From Cruorifilaria tuberocauda (taxonomy: Eukaryota > Nematoda > Chromadorea > Rhabditida > Onchocercidae), in assembly GCA_013365365.1 (NCBI GenBank), contig JABVXU010000115.1:62001-126000 (forward strand): a stretch of DNA of 64,000 nucleotides, given 5' to 3'. A program made the position numbers and the translations under genes. This document shows positions 1 through 12,247 of the stretch, piece after piece; within the stretch, counting starts at the first letter, position 1, and each line of letters starts with the position of its first letter. The notes under the pieces are model-generated. The model searched no databases, was not told the origin of the DNA, and was given only the letters and a program-made list of their open reading frames with translations.

Positions 1-151
1 ATTTATCAAATGATAATGATTAAATTGCAATTCATCGATATCATCTAGTCGTTTATTTCCCTTATAATTAAAAGTTTTGAACTTTGAACCGTAGTATTTT
101 ATGATAGTAATTGCTAAAATAGTAATCGAAAACTTATGACAATATTTTTAG

Positions 152-972
152 ATGACTCATATCCTATTAGACGTCGATCTCGAAGTCTTGAGAATGGTAG
201 CCCGGCAACAGATGAGTTCAGAATAGCTGAAGGGCATAGGTCACAACGGACGAGCTTTGAAAATTACTATAATGACTCGCAGGGATTTAGAGATCGTCGA
301 CGCGGATCACGGAAATCAAGACGCAGTCAGTATGATGATAAAAAGTTAGAATTTCCATTTCAGTCAAAAATTTTAATCATATCACATTTGAGATATGATT
401 TCAAAGAAGTTTAAATTTAAATTTTCGTTGCAACTTTCAAGAGATCCAAATAAATCTATCCAATGAATATATTTTTGGCATGATTAAAAGTTAATATTAA
501 AAAGTACAAAGTATTCATTTATCAATCCAATAATTATGGCCGATCGATTTTCACCTTGGAAAAAGTATTTCTTATGAAAGTATATTTTAGAATGCAGATT
601 ATAATGATTTTATAAAATTTTGTTCTAAGGATAGCTTCCGGTAATGCTTCACCCACTGTTGCCGTACAAACAGATTCCGTGTTATTACATTGGCCTCTGG
701 ATGCGCAAAAGGGACTAGCATTACCGCAACAAATCATAATTCCACCGTCACGTGGGAATATTGGCCCAGATGGTCGTCCACAACCGCAAACGTATCAAAT
801 CAGTTCTGAAATAAGGATTGCGTACGATCAGAAGGGTAGACCAATACCGCATTCTGAAGTTTCCACCTTATCCAGAGTTCGAGAGAATGAGAAATCATCT
901 CCTCCAATATATTCGCAATCTCGAGTTAGCTCTTCAATTTTCTTAAATACTTTTCAATCTTTTGAGCAGTAA
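152..972 (+). CDS. 3' part of an unrecognised protein-coding gene
   Basis: Two exons can be supported. The first runs 152-344, after a TTTTTAG acceptor and before a GTTAGA donor. The second runs 630-972, after TTCTAAG, to TAA at 970-972. The phases match, with AA|G rebuilding a Lys codon. The first exon encodes an Arg/Ser-rich stretch (RRRSRS near its start, then DRRRGSRKSRR). The second is Pro/Gln-rich (LPQQIIIPPSRGNIGPDGRP) with a VQTDS segment. No catalytic or membrane motif is visible and I do not recognise the family. Low complexity suggests a disordered tail of a larger protein whose 5' exons lie left of the window. The last 17 codons could instead be intronic, because a GTTAGC donor after SQSR is possible, so the stop is uncertain. 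Confidence 0.5.
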
Positions 973-2764
973 CTATATCTAGAAAATTTGATGTGGCACA
1001 TTATCCAGGATTTAGATTTTAGGCAGTAAAATATTCGTTAATCAAGAGATAAACGGAAGGGAGAAAAGGATGAATGTGAAATGTTATTAGCATATAATTT
1101 CATATGAGTTGCGGTTTTTTCTGTGATTGGGAAATTCCAGTTAAACTATCTTCAATGAGCATAAGAGTATGAACACATTAAAATATTAGGATTATAAATA
1201 TCAATAAAATTTAAATCTAAAAAAAAACTGTAATTTCTCCTTATTCTGATATCTTTCACACTTTACTAAATAACTTGATTTCGATTCTGATAAGGAATCC
1301 TTCATAGGTATCATTTTTGAAATCAAGTATTATTAAATTACACTTGAATTGCACGAGAAATAGTAATGGCATTGATAATTATAGTGGTAATGATGATATA
1401 AGTTAAAAAAAAATGGGTATCGTTTCAGCTGATTGATCTGTAGTACTAATTCAGTTTTTTATTTCTAAAAATTTCATTTCCATTTTAGTCCTTCGTATTT
1501 CTCTTTATTTCAAATAATTTTAATTTTTTTGATTTGAATCTTTTTCTTTTCAAATTTTTATTACTGATATTTCATTCCAGCCTTACTCAGTTACTTCTAT
1601 TGTATGATGATTACTTACTGCTGTTCATCGTCTACAGCATATTCCAGTATTTATTCCAGTAAGTCATTACTTAATTTATAATTAAATAACAGAGCTTTTT
1701 TAAACTGAAGAGAAAGGAAGAAGAGTCCAAAGTGAACGAACATTTGTAAACGTAATGAAACGTGCAAACGTGTAGTTTCTTTTCAGATAATATTGTTGTC
1801 CAAGATGAAACGTGAGATGATATACGGTTCTTGTGATATGTTTGTGTATATCTGAACAATTTTATTTTAGCTGTGCATTTTAAAAATGAAGTGAAGTGTC
1901 ATTGATCATGAATGATTCATTCCTCCACTATTCATTCCAATATTTCATATCCCAAAAAAGTATTAATTCCAAAATTAAAAATGATCAGATGGGAGAAGAA
2001 TTAAACAAGCAGTGAGGAAGAATCAGTCCATATACAATGTAATTATAAGCATCCATTGTAATGCTGTAAGCATTGATATAATAATAAATATATATTGTTC
2101 AAACTAACAGTGATTCTCTTTAACATAGGTAAGCTTACTTATATCAAGTAATCCTTTACTATTGCTACTTTTGCAAATTTAGTAATCACTGAGTGAGACA
2201 GTATTTCTCGATTCTAAATTAATTTATTAGGAACACTTAAGAGATGTATTACGTGAGATAAATGAAATCATCAAAATATCACATATATATAAGATAAATT
2301 ACAAATCATTAATACGATTTAATTAAAAGGAACATGAATTTCCACGGAAGAATGTTGTTAATAATGCTAGTTGACGTATTCAAAGAATTCACGTTGAATT
2401 AGTAATGCCAATTGACGTATTAAAACAATTCACGTTCCAACGTGAGGTCACTTTTGCCTATGGTTAGGATAAGAATTGCATAGCAGCCCATTGAAAGTGA
2501 CAAAAGCTGTTTGTTACGACTGGTCGGTGACAGCAATGAAACAGGTGTGAGTTACAATGATGGTTCAAAGTGGGTACTGTCTCGAACTACTGTAAGGTAT
2601 CGTATTATGCTTTCGGCGTTGTTTACCGAATGGACGTTATTTAGTTATCCGTATAGAATCAATTAATTAATAGAATTAAGTTTGTGGGATTTTTCAAATT
2701 GACTATTAAACAGAGTTTAAATGGTTTATATTGTTGAGTTGAATGAATTGTTTTTGGGAGGTAT
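973..2764. other. Intergenic region without a supported gene
   Basis: About 1.8 kb of AT-rich sequence with only short random-looking open frames. The one clear structure is the paired direct repeat at 2362-2436. The last few hundred bases are the likely promoter and 5' UTR of the CCDC134 gene. Confidence 0.5.
2362..2436 (+). repeat. Imperfect 34-bp direct repeat with TGACGTA cores
   Basis: Two copies of about 34 bases begin at 2362 and 2403, a period of 41. Each contains TTGACGTATT followed by AATTCACGTT. TGACGTA resembles a CRE/bZIP half site. The pair lies about 370 bases upstream of the CCDC134 start, so it may be promoter elements; this is inference from position and motif. Confidence 0.5.
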
Positions 2765-2803
2765 ATGCGATATCAGACGAGAAAGAAGGTTGTTTTCAGA
2801 GAA

Positions 2804-4900
2804 ATGTTTAATTCACCCTGGTGGCCTCTTCTAGCATATTTAATAGTAAATGTCGATGGGAAATTAGACGGACAGCACGTAGATAAACACAGTGAGCATC
2901 ATCCTGTCAATGTCAGCTATTTGGAGGCAGAACAACGTAAGGCATATCATGGTCACGATAACTTGTTTGGAGCTAGAATGTGTAAGATTACGGATGTTTC
3001 GTTCAAGCTTTATAATTTATATAATTCTTTAGTTTGCTGTGAAGTGCTACGTTTTTGCTGATAGAATTTCAGATTCAGAGTTGTACTGAATTGATTTACG
3101 TACGTGTAATTTATTTACCAGATCCGTGTTAATTAGGAGACCTTGAACTGCTTCGAAGTTCATTTCTTGAGTGACTGGCTGATATTCTCTAAGCTAAATA
3201 ATAATTTCAAGGAAAAAAAATAGAAATTGTTCAGTATATTGATAAAATATTAAATTATCTATTTAGAAATGGATAATCTGTCGATAAATGATAGTGGTTA
3301 AATCTTTTGAAAATATTGTTCATTTTCAGATAGAACACTTTTCTCAGTGAAGCATCGCGAACATTTAAATGCAGTGAAAAGCTTGATGGCTATAGATGAA
3401 AAGAAACGAGTGAAGCTTCTTCTTGAATTGGTCTCTAACATCATCAAGGTTAATATTGGTATTCTTGGAGAAATTCTTGCAGAGATTTTTGCACGACCAT
3501 CAATTTATAAATCTTTTTTTGCTCTATATAAGTTGAATTTAATTTGAAAAGCATTGCATGAATCAGTTTTTTTTCCTTTTAATTCGTACCAATTTTTGTT
3601 TGAATCAGACTTTTCGGTTTGTATGAGTTCTGAAGATTGAAGACATATGCCGACTAGCGTTATTGGAATTAATGAAAAATAAAGAATATCTGTAAGATGA
3701 AGTTTTTATTATTTAATTCTCTTTAATGATCCCGGTATATTCTGTATTACAAGGGATTTGTGTGGGAATGGAGACTGACTGTGAATTATTGCTAAGCGAA
3801 ATAAAGAAAAAGTTTTTTCATCAATCTCTTTGAGATTATTTTAGGGAAGTAATCAGAAGGTTAACTTGGAGATCTTGTATAATATGGAAGGAAAGTGTAA
3901 AAATCATTATAGGTGATGAGTGATGCGAAAAATATAATTGAAAAAGCCAACTTCAACCCGAACGATACGTTTCCTGACGAACAGCAAAGCATTTTGAGAA
4001 ATGCTATTGGGAACATTGTCGAAAATACTGCTTTTTATAGTAATTTGGCGCTTCATTTTCCTACAGTACTGCTGGACAGGTTGGAATTAACCTTTTTTTG
4101 CAGATTGTTACATATGTGCCTTTTGCAAAACTTACACATTTTCAACTTATGATTCTTCTACATTTAATTTTTAAAATCCGGATTTTTTATTTCATTTTAT
4201 CATTTCGTGAAAAGCAAAAAACATTAACAGGAAAATAAGTTTTGTCTATATCTTCTGAATGTTTTAAAGGCAGCAACACTGATTTACGTCCCTTATTGAT
4301 TGTTTGAAAGTGAAGTTTATTTTGCTGATCACCTACTGATTATAGGTATAAAAAGGATATCAACTGGCAATTATTGTTTGCCTGGGCTTATAAATTTACA
4401 ACGACATCACGTTTGTATGATGATGCTGCGGAAAAATTGCTGGATTTAGCTGGACAACAATTAGAAATCATACCAAGGTTATTGATTCCATTTTTTCGCT
4501 TTGAAGAAATAAAATAATTTATTGAAATTATTTCGCATGCTTGCGATGGAGTTATTTTTATTTTTTCGAATGGTCCAATTGTCTTTGCTTTACATCGAAA
4601 TATTGGATGCACGTTAATGCACATCTTTTGGTGCGTAGTATGCGTTGAAAGACAGCTAATTATGTTGATAATTTGCCCCATTATTTTGATAATCTGACAA
4701 AAAATCATCTCAATGTTTTTTCAAATTTTAGAAGAAATGATTTCCACAATCCATATGATAGAAAAGCGATTAAGGAAGAGATGCAACGAGAATCAGTGCG
4801 AAAGATGGAAGAAGCACTAAGGGAAAAACAGGAACAAAAAAAACTGGACCGTAAGAAAAAGAAAACGAAGAAACCATCATTAACAAGGACTGAACTATAA
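2804..4900 (+). CDS. ccdc134: CCDC134 orthologue (coiled-coil domain-containing protein 134)
   Basis: Five exons: 2804-2981, 3330-3448, 3913-4079, 4346-4477 and 4732-4900, all in phase. They give about 254 residues (vertebrate protein about 229). Family signatures in order: MYRTLFSVKHREHLNAVKSL after a short variable N-terminus; VVENTAFF-like IVENTAFY in exon 3; INWQLLFAWA in exon 4; a NDFHNPY segment; then a Lys/Glu-rich coiled coil. In vertebrates this is a secretory-pathway/ER protein. Here MFNSPWWPLLAYLIV looks like a signal peptide, so I start at 2804. An in-frame ATG at 2765 would add 13 basic residues. The C-terminus is RTEL, matching the QSEL end of the human protein, an ER-retrieval type signal. 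Possible poly(A) signal AATAAA near 5422. Confidence 0.88.
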
Positions 4901-6260
4901 TTCTGTTATACGGCTTTGTAAGCGCTTTATTTGCAGGTCTTTCGAATTCATTTTTCAGTTGTTGAAAATTCTGCAGAAAGTGAATATTAAGAAAAACTTT
5001 TATGAGATTTAAATTGGGATCTGGATTGTTTTCAGAAATGTCAGAAGAGGATGATCTACATTTCCTTCTCCTTCGTTAAAACATCTGGGAAACTTGAATT
5101 TGGATTTTTACAAATCAAAATGGATAAGAAGTTAGTTTTGTTTCAAATTAAGGGGATTATTGAGAGTTTCTGAATCCATTTTGTGTAAACCTGTTTGTTC
5201 ATTCGTAATTGTTCGTTCGAATTAAAGCTTTGAATAAGTGAATTGTGATTTGACTGGAATTAGAAAATATGTCAAGATGTAAATGTCTCGAAATCTGGAG
5301 AAGGCTAGGAAATGATGAGAGTTGGAGCTTTATCTTTAATGTTTTCTTGTTATTGCTCTTCCATAAATTTATATGTCAATATGTAATGAGGATATATATA
5401 TTATCTTTAAAAAAAATTTTCAATAAATTAGTAATTTTGAAGTTTTAAAGCTGTGATGCAATTGTTCTTAACATATTCTGTAAGTTTTCTTTCCAGTTAC
5501 TTTTCCTTTTTCTTATTAAAATACGATATAACAGAAAACCTTTTACCATTCTTAATTGAGAATTTTGTTCTTTTGATATTGAAATTACTGATGTGCATGT
5601 TTTTTCTTAATTATAGTTTTCCAACACTGTTGTGAATAATCTTCATTCACTATTTTGCAACATATTTTCACTTACACCAATTTATTTTAACTTTTCTTTT
5701 TTTGTTATTATATGCAAATCGCACATTTTTCAATTTTGTTGAAAGGAATAAAAAGAGAAAAAGGATGTGGTTTGGAAGAATGACACAACTGGAAAAATTT
5801 GCGTAGGTCTTGGGTTGAAGTTACTGGTTTCGATGAAGTAAAAGATAAACATGAGATGGATATAAATAAAGAAAATTGAAAAAAGTGAAGGAATAAAATT
5901 TAGAAAAAAGAAGTTTTAGATTATGTTATTGATTATTCTAAATTAGAATATAAGTTCTGAATTGTTCGGATATTTAAATGCATGCATTTAAATGTTTTTA
6001 TGTTATACATTTTGAAGTCCATCATACTCATTTGATGTTGTTTATTTTATTATGTCATAATGTTATCGATGTTAGTGAAAACTGGAACTTGTTATGTTAT
6101 TGGTACGATTACCTAACCAATTCCTTTTCGTAGCTGAAAATCTTATAACTTTGAGCGAAAATAAATTTCTAACGCCAAGTATAATTTATCAAATATATAT
6201 TCTACATGAATCCTATTTTCAGATGAATTGAGGACATCTTAATTTGTATTAAACGCATCA
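4901..6260. other. Intergenic region / UTRs between CCDC134 and ZFAND1
   Basis: AT-rich sequence with no supported coding exon. It holds the CCDC134 3' UTR, a perfect 22-bp palindrome at 5972-5993, and a TTTTCAG acceptor ending at 6222. That acceptor is 38 bases before the ZFAND1 ATG and could be a trans-splice or 5' UTR splice site. Confidence 0.5.
5972..5993. repeat. Perfect 22-bp palindrome
   Basis: ATTTAAATGCA followed directly by TGCATTTAAAT, with no spacer and no mismatch. It could be a dimeric protein-binding site or a cruciform. It lies about 290 bases upstream of the ZFAND1 start. Confidence 0.7.
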
Positions 6261-8609
6261 ATGGCAGAATTCCCTGAATTAGGCAAAAATTGTTCACTTG
6301 AAACTTGCAAAAAACTTGGTTAGTTAGTTGCCGTGATTTTTTATTTTTAATAATAATCATTCTCATTGAAGCAAATTTCATAACTCAGACCGGGGGTGTT
6401 GATGCAAGTTCCTAAACAGTTGTCCTAGGTTGTTGTGGTCGATGGATACTGATAATTAAAATAATTTTTTAGAGAGGTTACAATTTTCCGATGTTATTAA
6501 ATTGATATATTCAAATCACTGATTAAATTTTTAACTTTTTTAGATTTCACACCTTTTTTCTGCGACACGTGCGAAAAATATTTTTGGTGCGTTTTTTCTT
6601 TTTGTAAATTCTTTTTTATCTTACGAATAGTCTTTTAATTTGTAGCAGTGTATCATTTGCTTGAGAACATGCATTAATTGTTTTTGTTAAAAAATTTTGA
6701 AAAGAATATGTAGCTGCAGTAATTCATCCTCAGTAATCATTTATAAGAAGTTTGAATCTCGATTTTAAGGAAACTACCAAATACATATAAAATGACATTC
6801 TGAATGGTTGTGTTCTTGTAATAATTTTTATTGCCTTAATTTGATTGGAATGTGTAATTATTAATTTAGCGATGAACATCGATTTGGTCATGGTTGTCAG
6901 TTAAAAAAAGTGTACGGTGGACGACTAACAACATCCATCTGTAACAATAGCAAACCATTGAAGCCTTATTTATGTTCAAAGGATGGCTGTTTCATTTCTG
7001 AGATCATCCGAATCGACTGTCAACGCTGTGGATTTAACTTTTGTCTGAAGTAAACATTATGAGGCTAAATTTGGTGTGATCTCTTCATAAAAATAAGAGA
7101 TAAAGAACTACTTGAAGCCTTTTGAAATTTTTATGTGCTTCAAAAATTTGATTATCATACAAATAACTTTTTTTTCCACTGTATGTCAAAGTATTTCTAT
7201 TATTTTCTCACCAAGACGTGTTTTATGATGCAGGCATCGTTATCCAGAAGAACATCAATGCCATATCAAAGATATAACGAATGAACAAATTAAAAGTGAT
7301 CTTCAGGAGAGATTAAGACAAAAATTATCGGCGACTGTAGCTGATGATAAACAAAGTACTGCTGAAGCAAGTATCCATTCACCTCTACAGAAAACTAAAT
7401 CGGTTTGCTTATTTTTCTCGTAATACTTGTAACGATAAATTTTGTGAATATCTCTAAAACTTCATATTAAAGTTACGTCATATGAAATGCTAGGAAAATA
7501 TGGATAAAAGCTTTTATACACATATCTCATTATTACTTTTCAGCATATCTAAGACTATGCAAATCTATTTTTAGAAAATAAAGTGTAATGAAGATGGAAC
7601 TGATATCATTGTATTCCTATTAAAATTTAAAAACATTTTTGATTTTGGAAAATATTTGAAATTATAAATTTATCGTTTTAGATGGATGAAACAGTTCAGA
7701 AAAAAGCCGATCGAATAGCAATAATGCGTCTTAAATTAAATACTCGAGATTGTAATGTAAGCTTTTACAAGTGATTATTTTTAATTGATCTTCAAAGTAT
7801 TATATGTATTTATGAACTTTTATTTTTATACTTTATTCATTCTTGGTAGATCACTTATTTATTATGTAGCTGTAGGTTAAAACTTCCATGGCAGCAGTCA
7901 CTTATTATTGCAGCGTGATGTTTGTAAATTATTGATGATCCGCTATACCATTGTTAAGTAGTTATAAATTAATTTTCTGTTTTAGATTCCAGCTACCGAA
8001 CAAATGTTTCTGTTTGTCACAGAAAATCAAAGACGAGAACCAGTTATGGTTTCCAAAGTATGTTTTCTCTAGAAAAATTTGATAGTGTCGTTTAAATGTC
8101 AAAATCTTTAAAATTTGACTGAATAGAAAATCTAGATTTATCAAAAAATAGGTTGCTGAAAAAATCGGTTAAGTTTATCCAAATTTCACCACGTCGTTTT
8201 ACAGCACTGGACGATAGGACGCTGCCTTGATCATATTGTTAGACAGTATTCAATCCCGAATGACAGTGCGAGTTTTGGAACTAAGGTATTGCTTGTGAGA
8301 TATTTAAGCAAAATTTTCAAAATTCAAACATAGAAGTGGATTTGCAGGTGTAGATTTCTTTTAATCTTTTTAAACTTAAGCTTTTTAAAATTCTTTAGAG
8401 AAATCTAGATCCTTAACTTAAAGTTTGAAAGTGATTATTTTGTGTAATATTCATATAATTAATAATAAGTGATTCTCTTCATTTGTTATCTTTTTTAGAT
8501 GCTACGATTGTACTGTGAGACCGATCAAGCCAATCCTTTACCAATGAGCAATAATGTCGGGAAGTGTTTAAAAGATTGCTCTAACGTTTTTCTCAAAAGA
8601 GACAAGTGA
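6261..8609 (+). CDS. zfand1: ZFAND1 orthologue, AN1-type zinc finger protein
   Basis: Eight in-phase exons: 6261-6318, 6544-6586, 6870-7049, 7234-7402, 7682-7756, 7986-8057, 8205-8285 and 8499-8609, giving 262 residues (human 268). Two AN1 zinc fingers are visible. The first has CSLETC, FFCDTC, then CDEHRFGHGC. The second has YLCSKDGC, IDCQRC, then FCLKHRYPEEHQC. A C-terminal ubiquitin-like region follows, with HWTIGRCLDHI matching the human HRWSIGKAIDF block. The human protein links the proteasome and p97/VCP to stress-granule clearance; a similar role here is inferred from orthology. ATG 6261 is the first in frame after the TTTTCAG acceptor at 6222. AATAAA at 8836-8841 is a likely poly(A) signal. 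Confidence 0.9.
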
Positions 8610-9540
8610 AAATATGAAAAGAAATTTTATTCAAGTGCCCATGAAGAAAGAATATAAAAGATATCTTAATAGGTAATTTGACTTACCCCTCAAAGAAAAA
8701 ATACTACTTGAAAAAATTTTTTAAATTCGCGCTGTAGCTGTACGAGTGGATACGGTTCGGTTATCTGCGAAAAGTTTTTTCCAGGAAACAATTACGTGAC
8801 TTACACAGTATGAAATTATACAGTGAGTCTTAATCAATAAATGAACTGTGTTCAATATCAGCTAATGTTGAGTATATTGAACTTCGATTTTTTTGTTATT
8901 ATAAATGCAATCAATATGAAGTCAATATTGTGCTTGTTAAAATGTTGTAAAAATAATTGAATTGCAATAAAGTGGATAAATCATTGCTCACTGATTTTGT
9001 TTGATAAAGAGATCTTTCATGCATAACTGTGTGCTAACGTTATTTGTAAATGATATCTTAAATTTTCAGAACATTTCGTTAAAAGTTTATCTTAATGTAG
9101 AAAGAAAGAATTTTGATATTTTAAAGAAGTTGGTATGTTTACTTCGAATCATGTGCTTGTTATGAGTATTAACTTGATTTGATTTGTTCTTTTGTGCCAT
9201 GAGTTTAAGAAGTTTCTGTGTTCGTTAAGAACAAAGGTAAAGTTGTAATGCTCTTATGCTCTATAATGGATGTATTCCGGGTCATGTCTAATCTACTGTT
9301 TCATTCTCTATTAGGGGAGACATAAGTAGTGCGAGGTTTACATTAAGATATAGCTGGTATAGTTAATACAATGCAAAGTAATATCATTAGTGTATTCTGG
9401 AACTGTTCCATCATTCCCATGATAAAAATTAGGTGTGGATATTATGTTTCAAATCATGAGCATCTGTTTAGAGAGTGGTAGAGATAATCTTGACATAGTA
9501 TGAATTCCGGAAATTAAAATATTAATCTAGAATTTACAAG
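8610..9540. other. Intergenic region between ZFAND1 and RNase H1
   Basis: About 930 AT-rich bases containing the ZFAND1 3' end with AATAAA at 8836. No coding exon is supported. TTTACAAG immediately before the ATG at 9541 could act as a trans-splice acceptor. Confidence 0.45.
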
Positions 9541-11199
9541 ATGACACAATTGGCGAAGCTATCAAGAAGCTTTTATTGTACTAAAGCTATTTCGTTGGCT
9601 ACAGCATCAGCCAAACGATTCTCTTCAGTACCGGATTTCGATGCATTGGCTGAGAAAGTTCAGCAATGGAAGGAAAAAACAAGTATTAGTATTAGCGATA
9701 ATAACAATGAAATCTCATCTGCTGATGAAGTAATTGAAAGCAGAGAGTGGTTGAAGTAAGGCTTAATGATTTTAATATAAAAAATAATTATTCGAGTGAT
9801 GCAAGATTTAAATCTTTTTACTAATCCCATTACTCGTTCAATATGACTGGAATGAATATCTTAGACATAGATTGACACAATTATCAATTTTTTGAGCTGC
9901 TGATTTGCTAGGTTATCATATAGCTCAAAATTTTTAATTGTATCCAAAAGCACATTTTTCAATTGTATCCAATTCATGTGATTTTATTCTATTTAAATAA
10001 TTATTCTAGAGCTCCTTTGGTATATTGCGATGGTTCATTTGATTGGACATTGAAGAAAGGCGGTATTGGAATATTTTGGGGCCCGAATGATGAACGTAAT
10101 GCTCATCTTTCACTTACAGGGTCGAAATTGACCAATATTCGAGCTGAAATACAAGCAGTCAGTTTATCCGCTTTACAGGTCAGTATAACATTCAAATTTT
10201 AAATAGTATGTTTGTTGGAATGAAGATTCATTTCTATTCAGTAGTGTCTGACTTTATAGAAATTGCGGTCTTGGTTCTAATGAATTTTTGTTTGATTGTT
10301 GTGGATGGTTTTGCTTAATAAAGTTTTTTTGTCTTGAAGTTTTTCGTTGCTTCTTTTTATTATCACTGCAGTAACACTGATAATCTTTTATTTTTTACAA
10401 TTATAGTGATGCAGTTTTATTATAGCAAAGTAATCTGTGAGAAAGCATTTTCAATGTTACTTTATTTGTACTGTTGAAATGATTATAGAAATGTAACATT
10501 AATTTGATTATTTCATTTATTCAAGTCTACTTTTTTTAGGCTTGCTCTTTAGATTTCGATCGAGTAATTATCAAAACAGATTCGCAGTTTGTGGTGAAAG
10601 TAATTAATTCATGGTTATCCCGGTGGCGTTCCAATGAATGGAGGAAGGCAGATGGAAAACAGATCGAAAATATGGATGATATTCAAAAACTCAGCAGTTA
10701 TACTGAAATGATAAAAGTATGTTCAATTAAGCTCTCTATTATTTAAATTCTCAAAACATTTCATGCATTTTTTTGATTGGATATGGGGTGAATGATGAAG
10801 AAAATCAAAAAGTGTTTGAGCACTAGTACTGAAATATTGAAAAGCAGTATTTCGATATGCTTGATTTCAGATCGATATTACTGCTTCATGTCTTCCATTT
10901 TTTTCCCCATTTTTGACTATTTATTGTAATCTAATTTAATTTTCCGAATTTCTTTATTTTCATACACTATCATTCATATCAAATTTTTCTAGATGCGTGT
11001 AGAGCATACATATGGACATCAAAAATATGATGAAAGCAAAGGATTAGAGGAGAACTGGGATGAAATGTCGTGTGATGAAAGGGATCGTTGCGGAAATTTT
11101 CATAGTGATCAGTTATCAAGATTAGCTGTTGAGCAACCGATGATGACGGATGAACAATTCGAGGAACTATGTAAAGCCAAACTTAACAAACGCCACTGA
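9541..11199 (+). CDS. rnh-1: Ribonuclease H1 with likely mitochondrial presequence
   Basis: Four in-phase exons: 9541-9755, 10010-10178, 10540-10716 and 10993-11199, giving 255 residues. The RNase H fold occupies roughly residue 72 to the end. The four acidic catalytic residues are visible: Asp in YCDGS, Glu in NIRAEIQA, Asp in IKTDSQF and Asp in FHSDQLSR. The enzyme cuts RNA in RNA-DNA hybrids. The first 30 residues are rich in Ser, Thr, Lys and Arg and lack acidic residues (MTQLAKLSRSFYC...), as in a mitochondrial targeting peptide. The N-terminal hybrid-binding domain of human RNase H1 is not seen. The usual HxxGHxG and GNExAD motifs are altered to HTYGHQK and GNFHSD. AATAAA at 11215-11220 follows the stop closely. 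Confidence 0.9.
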
Positions 11200-12031
11200 T
11201 TTTTTTTTTTCGTAAATAAATTCGTTCACCGGATTGTGTGGCTTCCGTACGCGTCAATGTTTTCGTGCAATTCATATGAATTTCAAGCTGGAAAAACAGT
11301 TTTTTTTTTTGGGGAGTTGTCCTTTCCTGTTACTATTAAAATATATCTTTTAAAGAATTTTTCTTAAACCCCGAGATCACGCAATAATGACGAGAAATAA
11401 ATTAAAGGATCAAGACAAGGTTGCAGCGCTTCTAGTTCTGAAATCTTACGGAAAAATTACATTCATCCATAATGTCTCCCACTTTTTTCGTTATTTTTAA
11501 TTCAGGTGTTTTTTGCATAAAACCGTGCAAGCTTTAAAGTTTGAAACTAATTCCACTTCACATATAAGAGTTATATTTATATATAAATATGTGATAAAAA
11601 ATTTCTGAACAATAGAAAGATAATATTTTTGCAGTGTTACAAAAAACTGTTTAGCACATTGTTTCAAAATATCTTTTAATGCACAACATACGAATTCAGT
11701 TGGATTTTCTCCGATGAAGTGAACTCTTAATAAGTAGACAACAATCGCTGCTTGAACTGTTCTTTCTCTCAACAATAGCTAAGCTACAAACCAAACAAAT
11801 CAAGAATCGATCCACAAAATTGCATCTGCTATTGGAAGCTTTCAAGTAACCAATAGTGGATAGTGGATTTTATTGCATAATTACAAGAATGAAGATTAAC
11901 TCGTCTGAACTGCGTAACGTCATGTTGTGGATCCGTTACAGTATTTTGCACAGGAACAATCTCATCATCCACTGCGTCATTTTTATATTACAGAAAGGTC
12001 TGTAAAAATAAGACGGCTAGAGTGATAGAAA
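11200..12031. other. Convergent intergenic region between RNase H1 and GTF2H5
   Basis: The two neighbouring genes converge on this stretch, so it should hold both 3' ends. On the plus strand AATAAA lies at 11215. On the minus strand an AATAAA (TTTATT on plus) lies near 11868, about 160 bases past the GTF2H5 stop. A minus-strand open frame at 11497-11775 has no recognisable content. Confidence 0.4.
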
Positions 12032-12247
12032 TCACTTTTCGCTAATATCAGGAGAGAGTGATTCCATCATTTGATCGAGTTTTTGTTCGAGAGTTGGCAC
12101 TATTTCTTTGTCGACTATAATATGAGTTTCATCCAATTCCTTCACCACGAATTTTGATCCTAACGCACGTGATTCATCGAGATACACCAATAGTTGACGC
12201 ATAGCCGGATCACAAGTCACCAATACGCCCTTTTTCACATTCACCAT
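12032..12247 (-). CDS. gtf2h5: GTF2H5 / TTDA / Tfb5 orthologue, TFIIH subunit
   Basis: A single-exon minus-strand frame of 71 codons, the same length as human TTDA. Conserved blocks are MVNVKKGVLVTCDPAMRQ, LLVYLDESRALG, ELDETHIIV and a Leu/Glu-rich C-terminal helix. This is the smallest TFIIH core subunit. In other eukaryotes it stabilises p52/XPB and is needed for nucleotide excision repair and basal transcription. I start at the Met matching the human start (12245-12247). The frame stays open 14 codons upstream to 12289, but on the minus strand a TTTTGCAG acceptor lies just 5' of the chosen ATG, so the upstream part is probably 5' UTR joined by cis- or trans-splicing. It is the only confident minus-strand gene in the window. 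Confidence 0.92.
   Translation of the reverse strand: MVNVKKGVLVTCDPAMRQLLVYLDESRALGSKFVVKELDETHIIVDKEIVPTLEQKLDQMMESLSPDISEK

Noticed and set aside
4388..4708. Minus-strand open frame of 106 codons
   Set aside because: It overlaps CCDC134 exon 4 and the following intron in antisense and has no recognisable motif; the plus-strand gene explains the sequence.
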